Assembly: GCA_025267735.1 (NCBI GenBank)
Contig: CM046305.1
Coordinates: 37,655,108-37,719,107 of the forward strand
Reading direction: 5' to 3'
DNA length: 64,000 nt
Origin: Mactra quadrangularis
Lineage: Eukaryota; Mollusca; Bivalvia; Venerida; Mactridae
The position numbers were made by a program, and so were the translations under genes. Below are positions 56,201-64,000 of this stretch, piece after piece. Each line of letters begins with the position of its first letter. Position 1 is the first letter of the stretch. Below the pieces are notes generated by a model that was not told the DNA's origin, made no database searches, and worked only from the letters and a program-made list of their open reading frames with translations.

Positions 56201-59200
56201 CATGTATAGTGTTTTTTTACTCCGAACCGTGCCAGTCGCCTATGGTTTTTATAGTCCGTTTTCTATTCTCTACATTTAAAGTTGAATATTTTTCACGGTG
56301 ACTGAATGCGTAATTATTTATACTAATTACATCGGCTTACTTTTTCGCAAAATTAAGATATCTTGAAAACATTATTTGATATTTACATGATATATTTAAT
56401 AAACTAAGTTCTATCAAAACGGAGGTCCATTCTCTGTCGCATTTTACCATATCTCGCGGCAGTTCATTTCACCGTCCGAACAAAGGGGGAGAATACATTT
56501 CTTACAGAGATTGTGTAATATATAGGGCTGCGGCGAGTATCCGAGTACTCGGATAATCGCGATTTCGACCAGAAAATCGATTACGAATATTCGTCATGTC
56601 CGAAATCGTCGGATCGCGATCTAGTTTTTTTTTTTTTGGGGGGGGGGGGGATGAAAGAACATTCCGACTTAATTAGCACTGAAAACGAGTCGCATTACTA
56701 ATGAAAACTTTAATTTATGTAGGGACCAGATAATCTTGAGTCAAAATTTTGATTGATAAACATTTGAAAAAAGAAATGTTATCTCTGAAAATGCCCATTA
56801 AACGTCTGATAGTAATGTTTGGAGTACATAGTCTCCAATTTAGTAAAAGCTTCTGTAATGTTTCACTTATTTTGTTATATCATGAATCCTGTATGCTTTT
56901 CCATTGACATGTGATTCGTGGTTCGATTCGTGAATCGCTACAAATGAATCGTGGTTCGGATCGGATCGCCACTTGCTCAACAATCCACAGTTCTAGAAAT
57001 ATACCTTGAATCATCATCAGAATTATCTGTTATACTTGACTGTCTAGATAACGATGGTGATATAGCTTCCTCTATTACGATGTCTTCACCATTACGTGTT
57101 ATTATACGTCTTAATACACGACGTCTTGTAACTGTCAATTGTCGTCCCTGGAGAATAATATATTTTATATCATATATACATGTAGTATGGCTGTAACAAT
57201 ACGGTAAAAACCGTATTGCAATATATCGCAATACACAAAACCAGTATTGCAACATATTGCAATACGTTCCAGGGTTGATGCATAGACAAACGGTACAGGA
57301 ATTGATGAACAAGCACTGACTAAGGAGTGGGATGCAATACCCCCGTACAGAATCCAGCGTCTAAAACGGAGTATGAGACGTAGATGTCATGCTGTGCTTG
57401 ATGCAGAGGGAGGACATTCCCGCTACTGAGGTCCGTGACTTTCATTTTTCGAGCTGGTCGTCTTGTTTTGAGGAGTGGGTCCGTTTATGGTTAAATTCTG
57501 TACTTGCGAAGAAAAATCCAGTTTTCCAATATAATATTTAGAATATTATAAATAGGTAATCGAGTCCTAAAAAAGAAAAAAAAACATTCATAAGACAACA
57601 CATTTAGATCATTTTGTGTCTAATAATTAACCTACCTTGCCATAAGCTTTAGCTTTCGCTACAGCGGACATTGAGCGGTTCGAGTCAGCACTAAGCTGTG
57701 CTGCACTGTCGGGTATCTCTGATTGGTCAAGACTTATACTATCACCGCTGTGGTTAGAGAATGATAGAGTGTCGTAGATTACCCTTTTCTCTTGAGCTCC
57801 TTTCATGGATTTCGTAGAAACATTCGATGCCTTGTATACCTAAACAAATATACAAAACGTATAGTTGATTTTAATTTAATTTTGCTCAGATGGGAAACTA
57901 GCACTAATGCAGCAGGGTTAAGAGTTTTATACAGTTCAGGGGAGACTACTATAATTTATTAAATAGTATTTATTTTTGTAGAATGAGTGATTAAAAAGCC
58001 ATTTCAAAGCTGACAATCCAATTATTAACAGTCAAATGTCGAAACAAGTACAAGCCATGTCCGCTCCTTTACAAAATGAATGGAGGGCTGCATAGAAGAT
58101 CTTCATTTTAAAAACGTTGTAAACAAACATGTCAGTGACATACAACTATTTGGACTTTAGTCAGTTATTTCCCCTTATATACTCTTCAAATTGGTAGGTC
58201 CAATTAGTTGGATTACTAGGATTTTACCCTTACTTTTCAATGTAAATTTGTCAAAATTAATCTTGAATAACTTTTTTGCAAATTATTTGATTTGTTTGAA
58301 ATTCAAGCTAAGTATTTTTAAGGTAAAGAACTATCTTAATTATATCAATCCTGTTGATATCTTCATTAACAAGAAAGATATTAGATAAAATATTTTGTTA
58401 TCCTTACATAGGACTTCACGATAAAATCCAAGGATTCCAACTGATACGACCTACTTACCAATTAGATTGCTTCAGATTTTATTAGGAAAAGGTAACTGAG
58501 GCTTAAGTCCCTAATTAAACTATAAATTGATAATTGAGTTTTATAAACAAGTACAAAGTGTTATGTTGACCAATTTGAAGACAATCCAATAATGGTCCCT
58601 ATTAGCGGGAGGTTATTACAAGCGGATTTTGTGGTCGGGCATTCAGAAAATCATAGAAAATTGTATATTTTCCAGAATCCTTAACTAAATGGCACAGGAT
58701 ATTAAATGTAAGAGAACGAAAAATATATTTAGGTTAAACACATACAATGTACATAGTTGTTGCCATATAATAATTACTTCTTTATGTCATAACATTTACT
58801 GTACATACCTTTATACGAAACGGACTATTTTCCACGTGATGATTTTGCCACTTTACCGCCACAGCATGCATACCAGCACGCGTAGGAACAAATGTAACAT
58901 AAAAAGTTCCTTCCTCGCCACATTGTACATCTAGATATATCTTCTCACCAGAACTTCCATATCTTGCTGGTACCTTCTTTCTTACAAATGTATTACCTGA
59001 AAATTTACAGTAGCACTTTTTACATAACTCTTACGATAAAAGACATTAAACTTTTAAGTTTTTACCCAGTTTTGGCTCCATTCAGCCCCAAGGCACCCAC
59101 ATATTTGTGTTTATAATCGCCTGATTACGGATAAGGTATACCGCATTACGAGCACTTTGCGTATGAAGTGAAAAATGATAAAATGTCAAGATATTATTTT

Positions 59201-62200
59201 TACAGCCAGCGTTCTATTAATACAGCAATGGCTTTGTGGTGAGCAGCACTGACTTTGTCACAAATTGAACAGTCCTAAGAATATAAGAAGCACTCGAGTC
59301 CCAACAAAGCTTTTATATACATGTATATCTTTGTGATATAATACAATATCACTAACCAAATAACATAGTCCACCCTTATCAATTATCAATGGTCAAGTCG
59401 AGACGGGTCAATATTACAACTATCAAGGTGGATAGTTGGAGAGTATAGTTTAACCAGCCAGAGAGGAAGGTTGTCTCTGGACACTCAGCTGTGTGTAACA
59501 CTGAGTGGGAATACCTGGCTGGGTGTTAGGTGCTGTAACCTATATGTTTAGTAGAAGGAATAAACTTTGTAGATAATATATGGACTATGTTATATTATGT
59601 TACAATCTTCATATGGTGCTGATTAAGATTCTAAGTGATGACACTCTGTAATCCTTGGGCATTTTGTATAGTATGCAAATTAAGTCCGCCATAATTTACA
59701 TTATAAATGACTTAATGCGAACTAAATCTTACCTGCACAGTCTTCTAGATATTTGATATTGTCAGTTTGTGGAACATCATAATCAAATGATTGATCTAAC
59801 AAAGCTTTAGCTTGGTGCAGAGAAACAATCCTCTCTCCACAGTACTCATGGTTGGGTCCCCGCACTTCAATAAGTAAATTAAATACACCAATAGTGTCTG
59901 ATACTAGTATAGTGAACTTTGACCTTTTCTCGACGACGCCGCTCTTTAACCCAGAACCCTTTGCGAAACATCTTCCGGTTTTGGCGGCTATCAGACTTTC
60001 GTGTAGAGTTGACCATTTCTCTTTGATGTTTTCAGACGCCCATTTAACCATGGATATATATTGTATAATCTTTTGTTCAGAAGATTTATTAGCGATGACG
60101 AATTCCTCAGCTGATATCAGGTCCTGCAAAACAATGACACCCCATGGAAAAACCAGTGGTGCTTTTCACAAAAATTCTTACGAAAAAATCTTCGTAAGTC
60201 AGATTCATATAAGCATTTCAAAGTCAGACGGATAATAAGCATAACTATGATATCCTATTCAAAGGGTATACACAATTCTACACAATTTGTATAATATTTA
60301 GAATTGATAAACCAAAAAATGAACTTATCATTAGTGTTTCTTGCTTTTGACTTACGAAGATTTTTTCGTAAGAATTTTTATGAAAAGCACCACATTGGCC
60401 GATAGCTCAAAATCACAAATTTAGATATTCACATTTTCTGAATCTGGAACTTTTCAAACATAAGTTGTGAATTTTTCAGATGATTTTGACCAGTAGTTAA
60501 AAAGTTATAGGGTTCTTAAGAATGTATAATGCGCAAAAATATTTTAGGGCATCCGGGACAAGGCACCATCAGTTTTCATGAATACTACAGATATATTTAA
60601 CAACAAAAAACAAGACATATAATATGTGAATTTCCTTTTAATCAACATTTGCAACATAATATCTTTAGACAAATAGACCAAAACACCATATTATAGGCTA
60701 CATTAAGAGTTCGGCAGACGACAGAGGCGAATACGAGGCTGATAATCAGTCGGTAGCAGTCACAGCGAAACTCAGCAAATTTTTACAGGACAGTAGGTCC
60801 TGTAAAGATTCTAATTTTACAGGACCGGGCTAAGTTTTACAGGACCGGAGATATTTAACATATTTTATTGAATTGACAACTAAAACTCATGGATTTGCAT
60901 AACAATGACTTTATTGTTCAATAATTAACAATTAAAATTATGCATAATCTCAAAACATTCTTTCAGATATATGGTGTAGCAATCCTTCTTTGTGGTTGTG
61001 TTGTTTGTCATCGGACAAAGTTTAGGGCAATTTGGGAATACATGTATATGGGACCATTTCATTAATTGTAAAATATTTTCTTCATATAGAAAATATTTTA
61101 TGTAGAATAATCCTTTCTAGAATAGTGAAAAAAAAGATTTGACGATCAGGCCGTTTCTACGAGTGTGGTGACGATTTGAAAATTACGACTGTTGAACAGG
61201 CGTTAGAGACCTTTTGTCTTTATACAATAGTAGGAAACGTGTGCCTGGTTCCTGTAGTAGGGCCGCTTTTGCTAGTACTTCTGTCATTTTTGTTTAGTTT
61301 ATTAATTTTGGCCGTGTCAGACGGTTCCCATCGTTTTTGACCGGGTTTGGCTCCTTCAAAATATTTTTTATAAACTAAACCCCATTGTTGATATTAAAAA
61401 ATACTCCCCCGGTTAGAATAAGTTAAATTGTTCAGTTTATGCTCTTTAATTAAAGTTTACATTTTCTATCCTTACTTACACTCTTGGTGTAAGCTTATTA
61501 CATTACTGACTAAGATTTAAGAATGTTTTACTTATATTTTCCTGGGTTGCGAAAATAAATAGCATAACGTCACAATGATCGAAGGGATTTCATTTTTACG
61601 AAATAGAATTCTAAATTGTGATTAATAGCATTATTTTGTTGTAAATTAATGTCAAAACAGGTTTTTGACGATTACTTTTGTGAAAATTTTACAATTTTGT
61701 TTATGATTTTAAGTTCGCGCGTATGTGCCGAAAATCTGCGCTATTTTTGAAATATAAGAGTGAATTCCACAATTACGAGTCATAAACTGTTAGGTAGACG
61801 GTATTGCGTTTTCTTCCATTCATATCGATAGACAACATCATGCTTTCATTCCTTTCACGATCAGCAAACGACACTGTGCGTCTATGCACATCGATAGAAT
61901 ACGCACATTCGTTGAAAATTTGTTAGGTTGGTTTTTTATGTTTCATTTTATGTGTCATTGACAATTATAAGTAGATTGAAACAAAGAAAATCAATTTTCT
62001 GCAATCGCCGATATCGTTTTCTTTCAAAACCGGCCATTATTTGACACACATATTAAATTGCTAACATCAATTTTCGTTCGAAGTTGCGAAAACATGTTCG
62101 TCACCAAACAAAAAATTAATATTGATTTTAATTGCTGCAAACAATTAAAATATCGACTCCCCCGTGAACATGACAATTTGTGACGTAATAAGTCAATATT

Positions 62201-63575
62201 ACAACTTGAAATTATTATGATAATACCGAAATACTCATGGCATATATAGTAACTGACTTCACGGTCAACTTGTCACATAATATGACGATTGTCGTAAATT
62301 AGTTAACGTTACTTTCTCGCCGAATATACGACAACTCTGCTTGCCGATTGCATGTCTATTTATATTTTTTAACTAATTGAAATAAAGCAAGGAATTACCG
62401 TATCGTTGACATAAAAATTGTCCCGTTTTCGGATAAATGTTAATATTCTCAGGTGTAGATTTTGACGGACAGTCGGTCCTGTGAACCTGCGCAAATCGAC
62501 GGACCTTCTAAATTTTTGCCGGACATGTCCGTCGGTCCGCCATGTTTCGCGGTGACTGGTCGGTAGTATGAATAGTTCCACCGAAAGCGTTAGCCCGGAA
62601 ATACATTGTACTCAAATTGTTACAATTGCATACTCTAGAAGGACCGCAATATCCAGTCATGCTAAATATGGTAATTATTATTATTATTATTTGTAATTAA
62701 TAATTATTTAGATAAACTTTTATGACATTTTCATTATTAAATGCGATCGGCTTTTCAAATCCGATTTCATACAATCATCTATGCTAATACTCAATTAAAC
62801 ATGGTCGGTCAAGGAACCGACAAAGTTTTCTAATTTTATGAGAGGGAAGTCGTCACTAAAGATGAAAATAACGGACGTGCCAAGACCTGCAGCGACCAGA
62901 AATCATATCAGGATTGTCGAAGAACAGTGAGTCGAAAGACGCCTTTGCCTGTGCAACAATACCATCCCACAGGTCTCTGGGTCACATAAGCTACTAAATT
63001 GCACCTATATCAGACGTTGCGTCCAATACTACCGTCAATTTGCGTAACAATCCGGGTCGATAGCGCAGTTGGTAGCGCGCCGGATTTGGAATCTCGTGCC
63101 CAAGGGGGTGTGTGTTCGAATCCCACCTGGGGACGTTATACCCTTCCATGAAAATTTGACAATAATGTCGATTTTCCTCCATTGATTAGATAATATGGAG
63201 AAGTTTCCGGCCTTGTGGAAGGGTAGGTGAGTACTGGTTATAGACAATGGTCCAGGAAAGCTAGGTTAGGTGCGCTGGACGCCGTGAAATGACCTAAATT
63301 GTGTTGACACGGCGTTAACTCCAATGAATAAATAAAATTTGCGTAACGTCAAAAGTAACGTTTTAGAAAAATATTTTGTATGCTTTCCTTTTGCTTAATT
63401 ATTTTCATGCTAAAACATATCTAAGAGTAAAGAAATGAACTTTAAAAATATTAAAGATCATTATGCCAATTTAATTATTGCACCAAATACATCGAAGTTG
63501 TAAACGAGATAATTTGTAAAATTAAAATCTTACCTTTTCAACAAACATTATATTTTCTGATAATTTTGCGTATAG
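44014..63575 (-). CDS. Gene 3: filamin-like protein, C-terminal 1426 residues in ten exons (5' end outside window)
   Basis: Exons 63534-63575, 59733-60123, 58809-58996, 57636-57839, 57005-57147, 55643-55978, 54979-55160, 47227-48582, 45578-46803 and 44014-44226 join to 4281 nt with every phase matching. Domains by visible residue: 1-45, end of a CH domain; about 66-210, filamin repeat 1; about 211-1335, low-complexity Ser/Asn/Asp-rich sequence with Gln and Asp-Asn repeats; about 1337-1426, a complete terminal filamin repeat. Filamins crosslink and scaffold F-actin through N-terminal CH domains and Ig-like repeats. Here only two clear repeats are seen, far fewer than the roughly 20 or more of classical animal filamins, so this is a divergent family member. 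Actin binding is inferred, since most of the CH region lies off the right edge. Introns carry many MITEs. Confidence 0.8.
44314..44490. mobile_element. Tc1/mariner-type MITE family F, TA target
   Basis: Ends CAGTAGAGTTCCGCTATTAT and TCGTGGAACTTTACTG, flanked by TA at 44312-44313 and 44491-44492. Lies in the last intron of gene 3. Confidence 0.8.
44540..44898 (+). mobile_element. MITE family A, full copy, TTA target duplication
   Basis: TTA at 44537-44539 and 44899-44901 flanks GGGGCTTTAGTCAATTATC and GATTTTAACTGACT-type ends (ATAACTGACTAAAGTCCC). It is the reference full-length copy for the family. Confidence 0.85.
44930..45577 (-). other. Rest of the last intron of gene 3
   Basis: 44930-45085 is a diverged family F-like stretch (ATCACAATGATTATTGCAAT and GGTCTTAATTAATA). 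The remainder to the donor at 45577 is featureless. Confidence 0.4.
45578..46803 (-). CDS. Gene 3 exon: large acidic exon
   Basis: Acceptor CTTTTTTCTTGTTTCAG, donor GTAAGTTT. It contains an Arg-rich start, long Ser/Asp/Glu stretches, an Asp-Asn repeat (about 45955-46060) and a structured end (SGEQMILRIAGAGLRYGEVG, then ENNTFQ) that is the first strand of the final filamin repeat. Confidence 0.85.
45955..46060 (-). repeat. Coding DESVDN-type microsatellite-like repeat
   Basis: About six near-identical 15-18-bp units (plus-strand core TCATTATCAACACTT) encode D-(E/Q)-S-V-D-N repeats. Length variation would change the protein in whole codons. Confidence 0.75.
47009..47183. mobile_element. MITE family F copy filling a short intron
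   Basis: Ends CAGTAACGTTCTGCTATTAA and TAGTGAAACTTTACTG. It occupies 175 of the 423 nt of the intron between exons 47227-48582 and 45578-46803, starting 43 nt from the donor. Confidence 0.75.
47227..48582 (-). CDS. Gene 3 exon: large Ser/Thr/Asn-rich exon
   Basis: A 1356-nt exon with acceptor TTTTTTTCCAG and donor GTAAGTAT. It opens with GPKNHSVKLLYSGSIKKA, which may be part of a degenerate filamin strand pair, then low-complexity polar sequence with many Ser/Asp/Asn residues and no domain I can name. Confidence 0.8.
48583..49211 (-). other. Gene 3 intron next to the inverted-repeat locus
   Basis: No exon or named repeat was seen between the acceptor at 48583 and the left border of the 5.7-kb locus. 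Confidence 0.4.
49212..49672 (+). repeat. Left inverted repeat of the 5.7-kb locus, with MAAIPKK mini-exon
   Basis: Contains ATG at 49252, seven codons (MAAIPKK) and a GTAGGT donor at 49273. Further inside, TAGACTGGAG motifs recur. It pairs with 54412-54879 throughout, for example GCGGAACCTAGGATTCGA. Confidence 0.75.
50083..50140 (-). mobile_element. SINE family 2 tail fragment
   Basis: GTTTAACGACGTGTCAACAC and ACGGCGTCCAGCGCACC match the tail of 51553-51792 in the same orientation; truncated by the adjoining fold-back element. Confidence 0.6.
50157..51548. mobile_element. 1.4-kb fold-back element of nested ATCGG-rich repeats
   Basis: Outer ends are inverted (AAATCGGTCCTCAATCGG against CCGATCGAGGACCAATTT). 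The interior has two to three palindromic units of about 430 bp starting GGTCCGATTACACAT and containing AACGGAACC(A/G)A(A/C)GAAC and TTATCAGAGGCATATCGGTG. Small open frames in it change with repeat register and look non-coding. Confidence 0.75.
51553..51792 (-). mobile_element. SINE family 2, reverse, head truncated
   Basis: Minus-strand body CCATGAAAATTTGACAACAA and B box GGGTTCGAATCCC are present; the A-box half is replaced by other sequence beyond 51780, where the hAT element is inserted. Confidence 0.7.
51801..52533. mobile_element. hAT non-autonomous element, perfect 8-bp duplication
   Basis: Ends TAGGGCTGCAACGATTCGAT and TGAATCGTTGCAGCACTA; GTGTTAAC at 51793-51800 and 52534-52541 fits the hAT pattern nTnnnnAn. 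Subterminal ATTCGATTCGATAC motifs occur at both ends. The 733-bp body is non-coding. Confidence 0.9.
52754..53167 (+). pseudogene. Decayed terminal exon, possible BED-type zinc-finger remnant
   Basis: Acceptor TTATTTCAG, then a plus-strand frame joining in phase with MAAIPKK (DMSKTRASNSRFS), broken by a stop. A shifted frame reads KKNRLSAV and then, after another shift, WKFDKHSTDKYKRKF. A third gives an acidic tail (SVTDQCEAGDDLNNINSSTD) and FPPCRP before TAA. The SAV-W-KF pattern with Lys-rich continuation recalls BED fingers of hAT transposases; cysteines expected in a BED finger are not evident, so this is tentative. Confidence 0.4.
53239..53734. mobile_element. MITE family H, perfect 7-bp target duplication
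   Basis: ATTCAAT flanks at 53232-53238 and 53735-53741. Ends CAGGGATTTTATATAACAGG and CTGTTATATAGAACCCCTG are inverted. Close to the copy at 4477-4976. Confidence 0.9.
53742..54411. other. Interior of the 5.7-kb locus without further features
   Basis: AT-rich, no open frame or repeat border recognised. Confidence 0.4.
54412..54879 (-). repeat. Right inverted repeat of the 5.7-kb locus, with MAPNQK mini-exon
   Basis: Minus-strand ATG at 54838, codons for MAPNQK plus two bases, donor GTAAGT at 54818. Compared with the left copy it has one A fewer before the donor. Its outer end is about 100 nt from the gene 3 exon at 54979. Confidence 0.75.
54979..55160 (-). CDS. Gene 3 exon: Gln-rich linker
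   Basis: Acceptor ACTATTTCAG. It encodes APSLHHPYKMTARRTQ, then a glutamine run (YQQQQQTQQQ) and an acidic Ser-rich end (DTSSEISSEDFLKES). Donor GTATAG, phase 1. The intron that follows (6.4 kb) contains the inverted-repeat locus 49212-54879. Confidence 0.75.
55643..55978 (-). CDS. Gene 3 exon: polar linker
   Basis: Acceptor TTTATTAACAG and donor GTAAAT. It encodes about 112 polar residues, starting H-Q-R-I-E-D-G-G-T-S-E-V and ending TTVISTKRSALK. No domain recognised. Confidence 0.7.
56523..56970. mobile_element. hAT-like repeat remnant
   Basis: TAGGGCTGCGGCGAGTATCC begins like the 51801 element, and ATTCGTGGTTCGATTCGTGA lies near the other side, but no matching right terminus or duplication is seen. 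A T-run then G-run lies at about 56626-56650. Ends about 35 nt before the gene 3 exon at 57005. Confidence 0.4.
57005..57147 (-). CDS. Gene 3 exon: basic then acidic linker
   Basis: Acceptor TATTATTCTCCAG. It encodes GRQLTVTRRRVLRRIITRNG, then GEDIVIEEA and a Ser/Asp-rich end (TDNSDDDS). Leaves AG at donor GTATAT. Confidence 0.7.
57187..57270. repeat. Fragment of the TAGGGGTGTAAC hAT family
   Basis: GTAACAATACGGTAAAAACC and the ATATTGCAATAC motif match 18393-18788; both outer parts are incomplete. Located 40 nt upstream of the acceptor of exon 57005-57147. Confidence 0.65.
57271..57635 (-). other. Gene 3 intron, remainder
   Basis: Nothing recognised besides A-rich runs before the donor. Confidence 0.4.
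57636..57839 (-). CDS. Gene 3 exon: linker
   Basis: Exactly 68 codons, phase 0 at both ends, acceptor TTTGTTTAG, donor GTAGGT. It begins V-Y-K-A-S-N, completing the last strand of repeat 1, and ends AVAKAKAYGK, which resembles the opening of another repeat, although no complete second repeat follows. It could be skipped without a frameshift. Confidence 0.75.
58152..58511 (-). mobile_element. MITE family A, near-full copy in gene 3 intron
   Basis: GGACTTTAGTCAGTTATTTC at the left and GCTTAAGTCCC at the right; target bases on the left are degenerate (TTT) and TAA on the right. Confidence 0.8.
58809..58996 (-). CDS. Gene 3 exon: second half of filamin repeat 1
   Basis: The exon encodes GEEGTFYVTFVPTRAG, then HAVAVKW and ENSPFRIK. 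This is the canonical end of a filamin repeat (Y.V.Y.P...G...V.W....SPF.V). About 45-50 extra residues lie between the GP motif of the previous exon and this block, so the repeat is unusually long. Donor GTATGT, phase 0. Confidence 0.9.
59361..59592. repeat. Possible MITE with TAACATAGTCCA ends
   Basis: Twelve-base inverted ends TAACATAGTCCA and TGGACTATGTTA enclose about 208 bp of relatively G-rich sequence. No second copy in the window. Confidence 0.45.
59733..60123 (-). CDS. Gene 3 exon: end of CH domain and first half of filamin repeat 1
   Basis: Acceptor GTTTTGCAG. Residues DLISAEEFV, then SEQKIIQYISMV match the C-terminal CH signature (LL.PED, then DE.S.MTYLS). A linker leads to AKGSGLKSGVVEKRSKFTI, the typical opening of a filamin repeat (G.GL, F.V). 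LIEVRGPNHE corresponds to the central V.GP strand. Ends in phase 1 at GTAAGA. Confidence 0.8.
60156..60393. mobile_element. MITE with GTGGTGCTTTTC ends, 32 nt from an exon
   Basis: Forty-base inverted ends (GTGGTGCTTTTC onward) each include the palindrome CTTACGAA...TTCGTAAG. It lies in the intron just upstream of the acceptor of exon 59733-60123, replacing most of the region where a branch point would be expected to lie further out. Confidence 0.75.
60757..62558. mobile_element. 1.8-kb hAT-type non-autonomous element, perfect 8-bp duplication
   Basis: GTCGGTAG at 60749-60756 and 62559-62566 fits nTnnnnAn. Ends CAGTCACAGCGAAAC and GTTTCGCGGTGACTG are inverted with one mismatch. Subterminal TTTTACAGGACCGG and GGACCGACGGACATG-like blocks occur near the ends. 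No transposase frame is present. Confidence 0.85.
62567..63046. other. Intron or spacer; one suspicious short frame
   Basis: Positions about 62839-62990 are open in more than one plus-strand frame, and a GTGAGT follows GAAGAACA near 62929, but no acceptor and no motif allow an exon call. A short ATT run lies at 62674-62692. Confidence 0.3.
63047..63330 (+). mobile_element. tRNA-headed SINE, family 2, best-preserved copy
   Basis: A box GATAGCGCAGTTGGTAGCGC, B box TGTTCGAATCCCACC, body with CTTCCATGAAAATTTGACAA and tail TGTTGACACGGCGTTAACTC followed by an AATAAATAAA tail. The head lacks a full cloverleaf, so it is not a tRNA gene. Confidence 0.85.
63534..63575 (-). CDS. Gene 3, first visible exon (CH-domain helix), tentative
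   Basis: Fourteen codons (L-Y-A-K-L-S-E-N-I-M-F-V-E-K) end in phase 0 at a strong GTAAGA donor and join D-L-I-S-A-E-E-F of the next exon. Together they resemble the last helix region of a CH domain. The acceptor (ACATAG) has a weak pyrimidine tract; a 23-nt exon starting after TTATCAG is an alternative. An in-frame TAG lies just upstream. Confidence 0.4.
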
Positions 63576-64000
63576 CTATGTTTATATTTGGATAAAACTT
63601 TATTTATGTATTAGGTAGTTCAGTAACACAAATATTGTAAGCTTTTCTGATAAAAATGTTTCTTCATACGGCAGACATCTGGGTTTTTATAATGTACTTG
63701 TTTCTGTTACGTCTTACTGGCATATTTTCCGACGTTCAGTCGGGTTTACAAATTACACTCGAATATTTTGACATATATATGTAAAATATACTACATAATA
63801 TGATTTTCTGAAAGTATGAATTGTTTGAATTGATTGATGTAAGATTTATCAAAATATGATAAAACTTGTAAAAATAGATGAATATTTTGAGTCATAGGGC
63901 TTGGTATTTTCAAATTAACGCCAGTATTGAATGCAACGTCATCAATATTTACGATCTCGTGATAACCTCTGGGTACGAGAATGTTAGAAAGCAGTCGGAA
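63576..64000. other. Right edge, presumed gene 3 intron
   Basis: AT-rich. GTGATAACCTCTGGGTACGA at 63960-63979 repeats strings near 10132 and 14482. No further CH-domain exon could be recognised before the window ends. Confidence 0.4.

Noticed and set aside
62369..62581. 70-codon minus-strand frame
   Set aside because: Lies in the terminal repeat of the 1.8-kb hAT-type element and reflects its repeated GGTCCG motifs.
62839..62990. Exon-like plus-strand stretch with a GTGAGT
   Set aside because: Open in several frames, but no acceptor, start context or partner exon could be identified.
63047..63130. Possible tRNA gene with good A and B boxes
   Set aside because: It is followed by a SINE body and tail shared with 9662 and 51553, and the acceptor stem does not pair properly.

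Overview
The window looks like AT-rich nuclear DNA from an invertebrate animal. Coding information sits in short exons with canonical GT-AG borders, separated by introns and spacers crowded with miniature inverted-repeat elements and tRNA-headed SINEs. The mixture of SINEs and MITEs with GGGGCGGATCC and TAGGGGTGTAAC ends is what I associate with bivalve molluscs; this is an inference and no species is claimed. No rRNA, functional tRNA, CRISPR or bacterial-type feature was seen.

Three protein-coding gene models are supported by open frames, splice sites and matching intron phases. (1) Plus strand, 2321-13018: four exons encoding an unrecognised basic 150-residue protein. (2) Minus strand, 28307 down to 19496: three exons encoding an unrecognised 699-residue protein with a histidine-rich tract. 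(3) Minus strand, from beyond the right edge (first visible exon about 63575) down to a stop at 44014: ten exons encoding the C-terminal 1426 residues of a filamin-family actin-crosslinker-like protein. It shows the end of a calponin-homology (CH) domain, one filamin repeat with an insert, about 1,100 residues of low-complexity acidic/Ser-rich sequence, and a terminal filamin repeat. Genes 2 and 3 lie head to tail about 15.7 kb apart.

The rest is mostly mobile DNA. Target-site duplications (TSDs) can be read directly for many copies: 9 bp (elements at 1818 and 11303), 8 bp of hAT type (18393, 51801, 60757), 7 bp (4477, 53239, 25793, 31173), 5 bp (22781, 37940, 43672, 49212), TWA of PIF/Harbinger type (26178, 44540) and TA of Tc1/mariner type (26807, 44314). 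At least five tRNA-headed SINE families are present.

The most unusual structure is the interval 49212-54879 inside a filamin-gene intron. It has inverted repeats of about 465 bp that each carry an ATG plus splice donor, and it encloses a decayed exon with a possible BED-type zinc-finger remnant plus at least three younger insertions. Other notable items are a perfect 46-bp-arm hairpin with a 7-bp TSD, a 2.75-kb element with long subrepeated inverted termini, and a fold-back minisatellite element inserted 12 nt from a splice donor.
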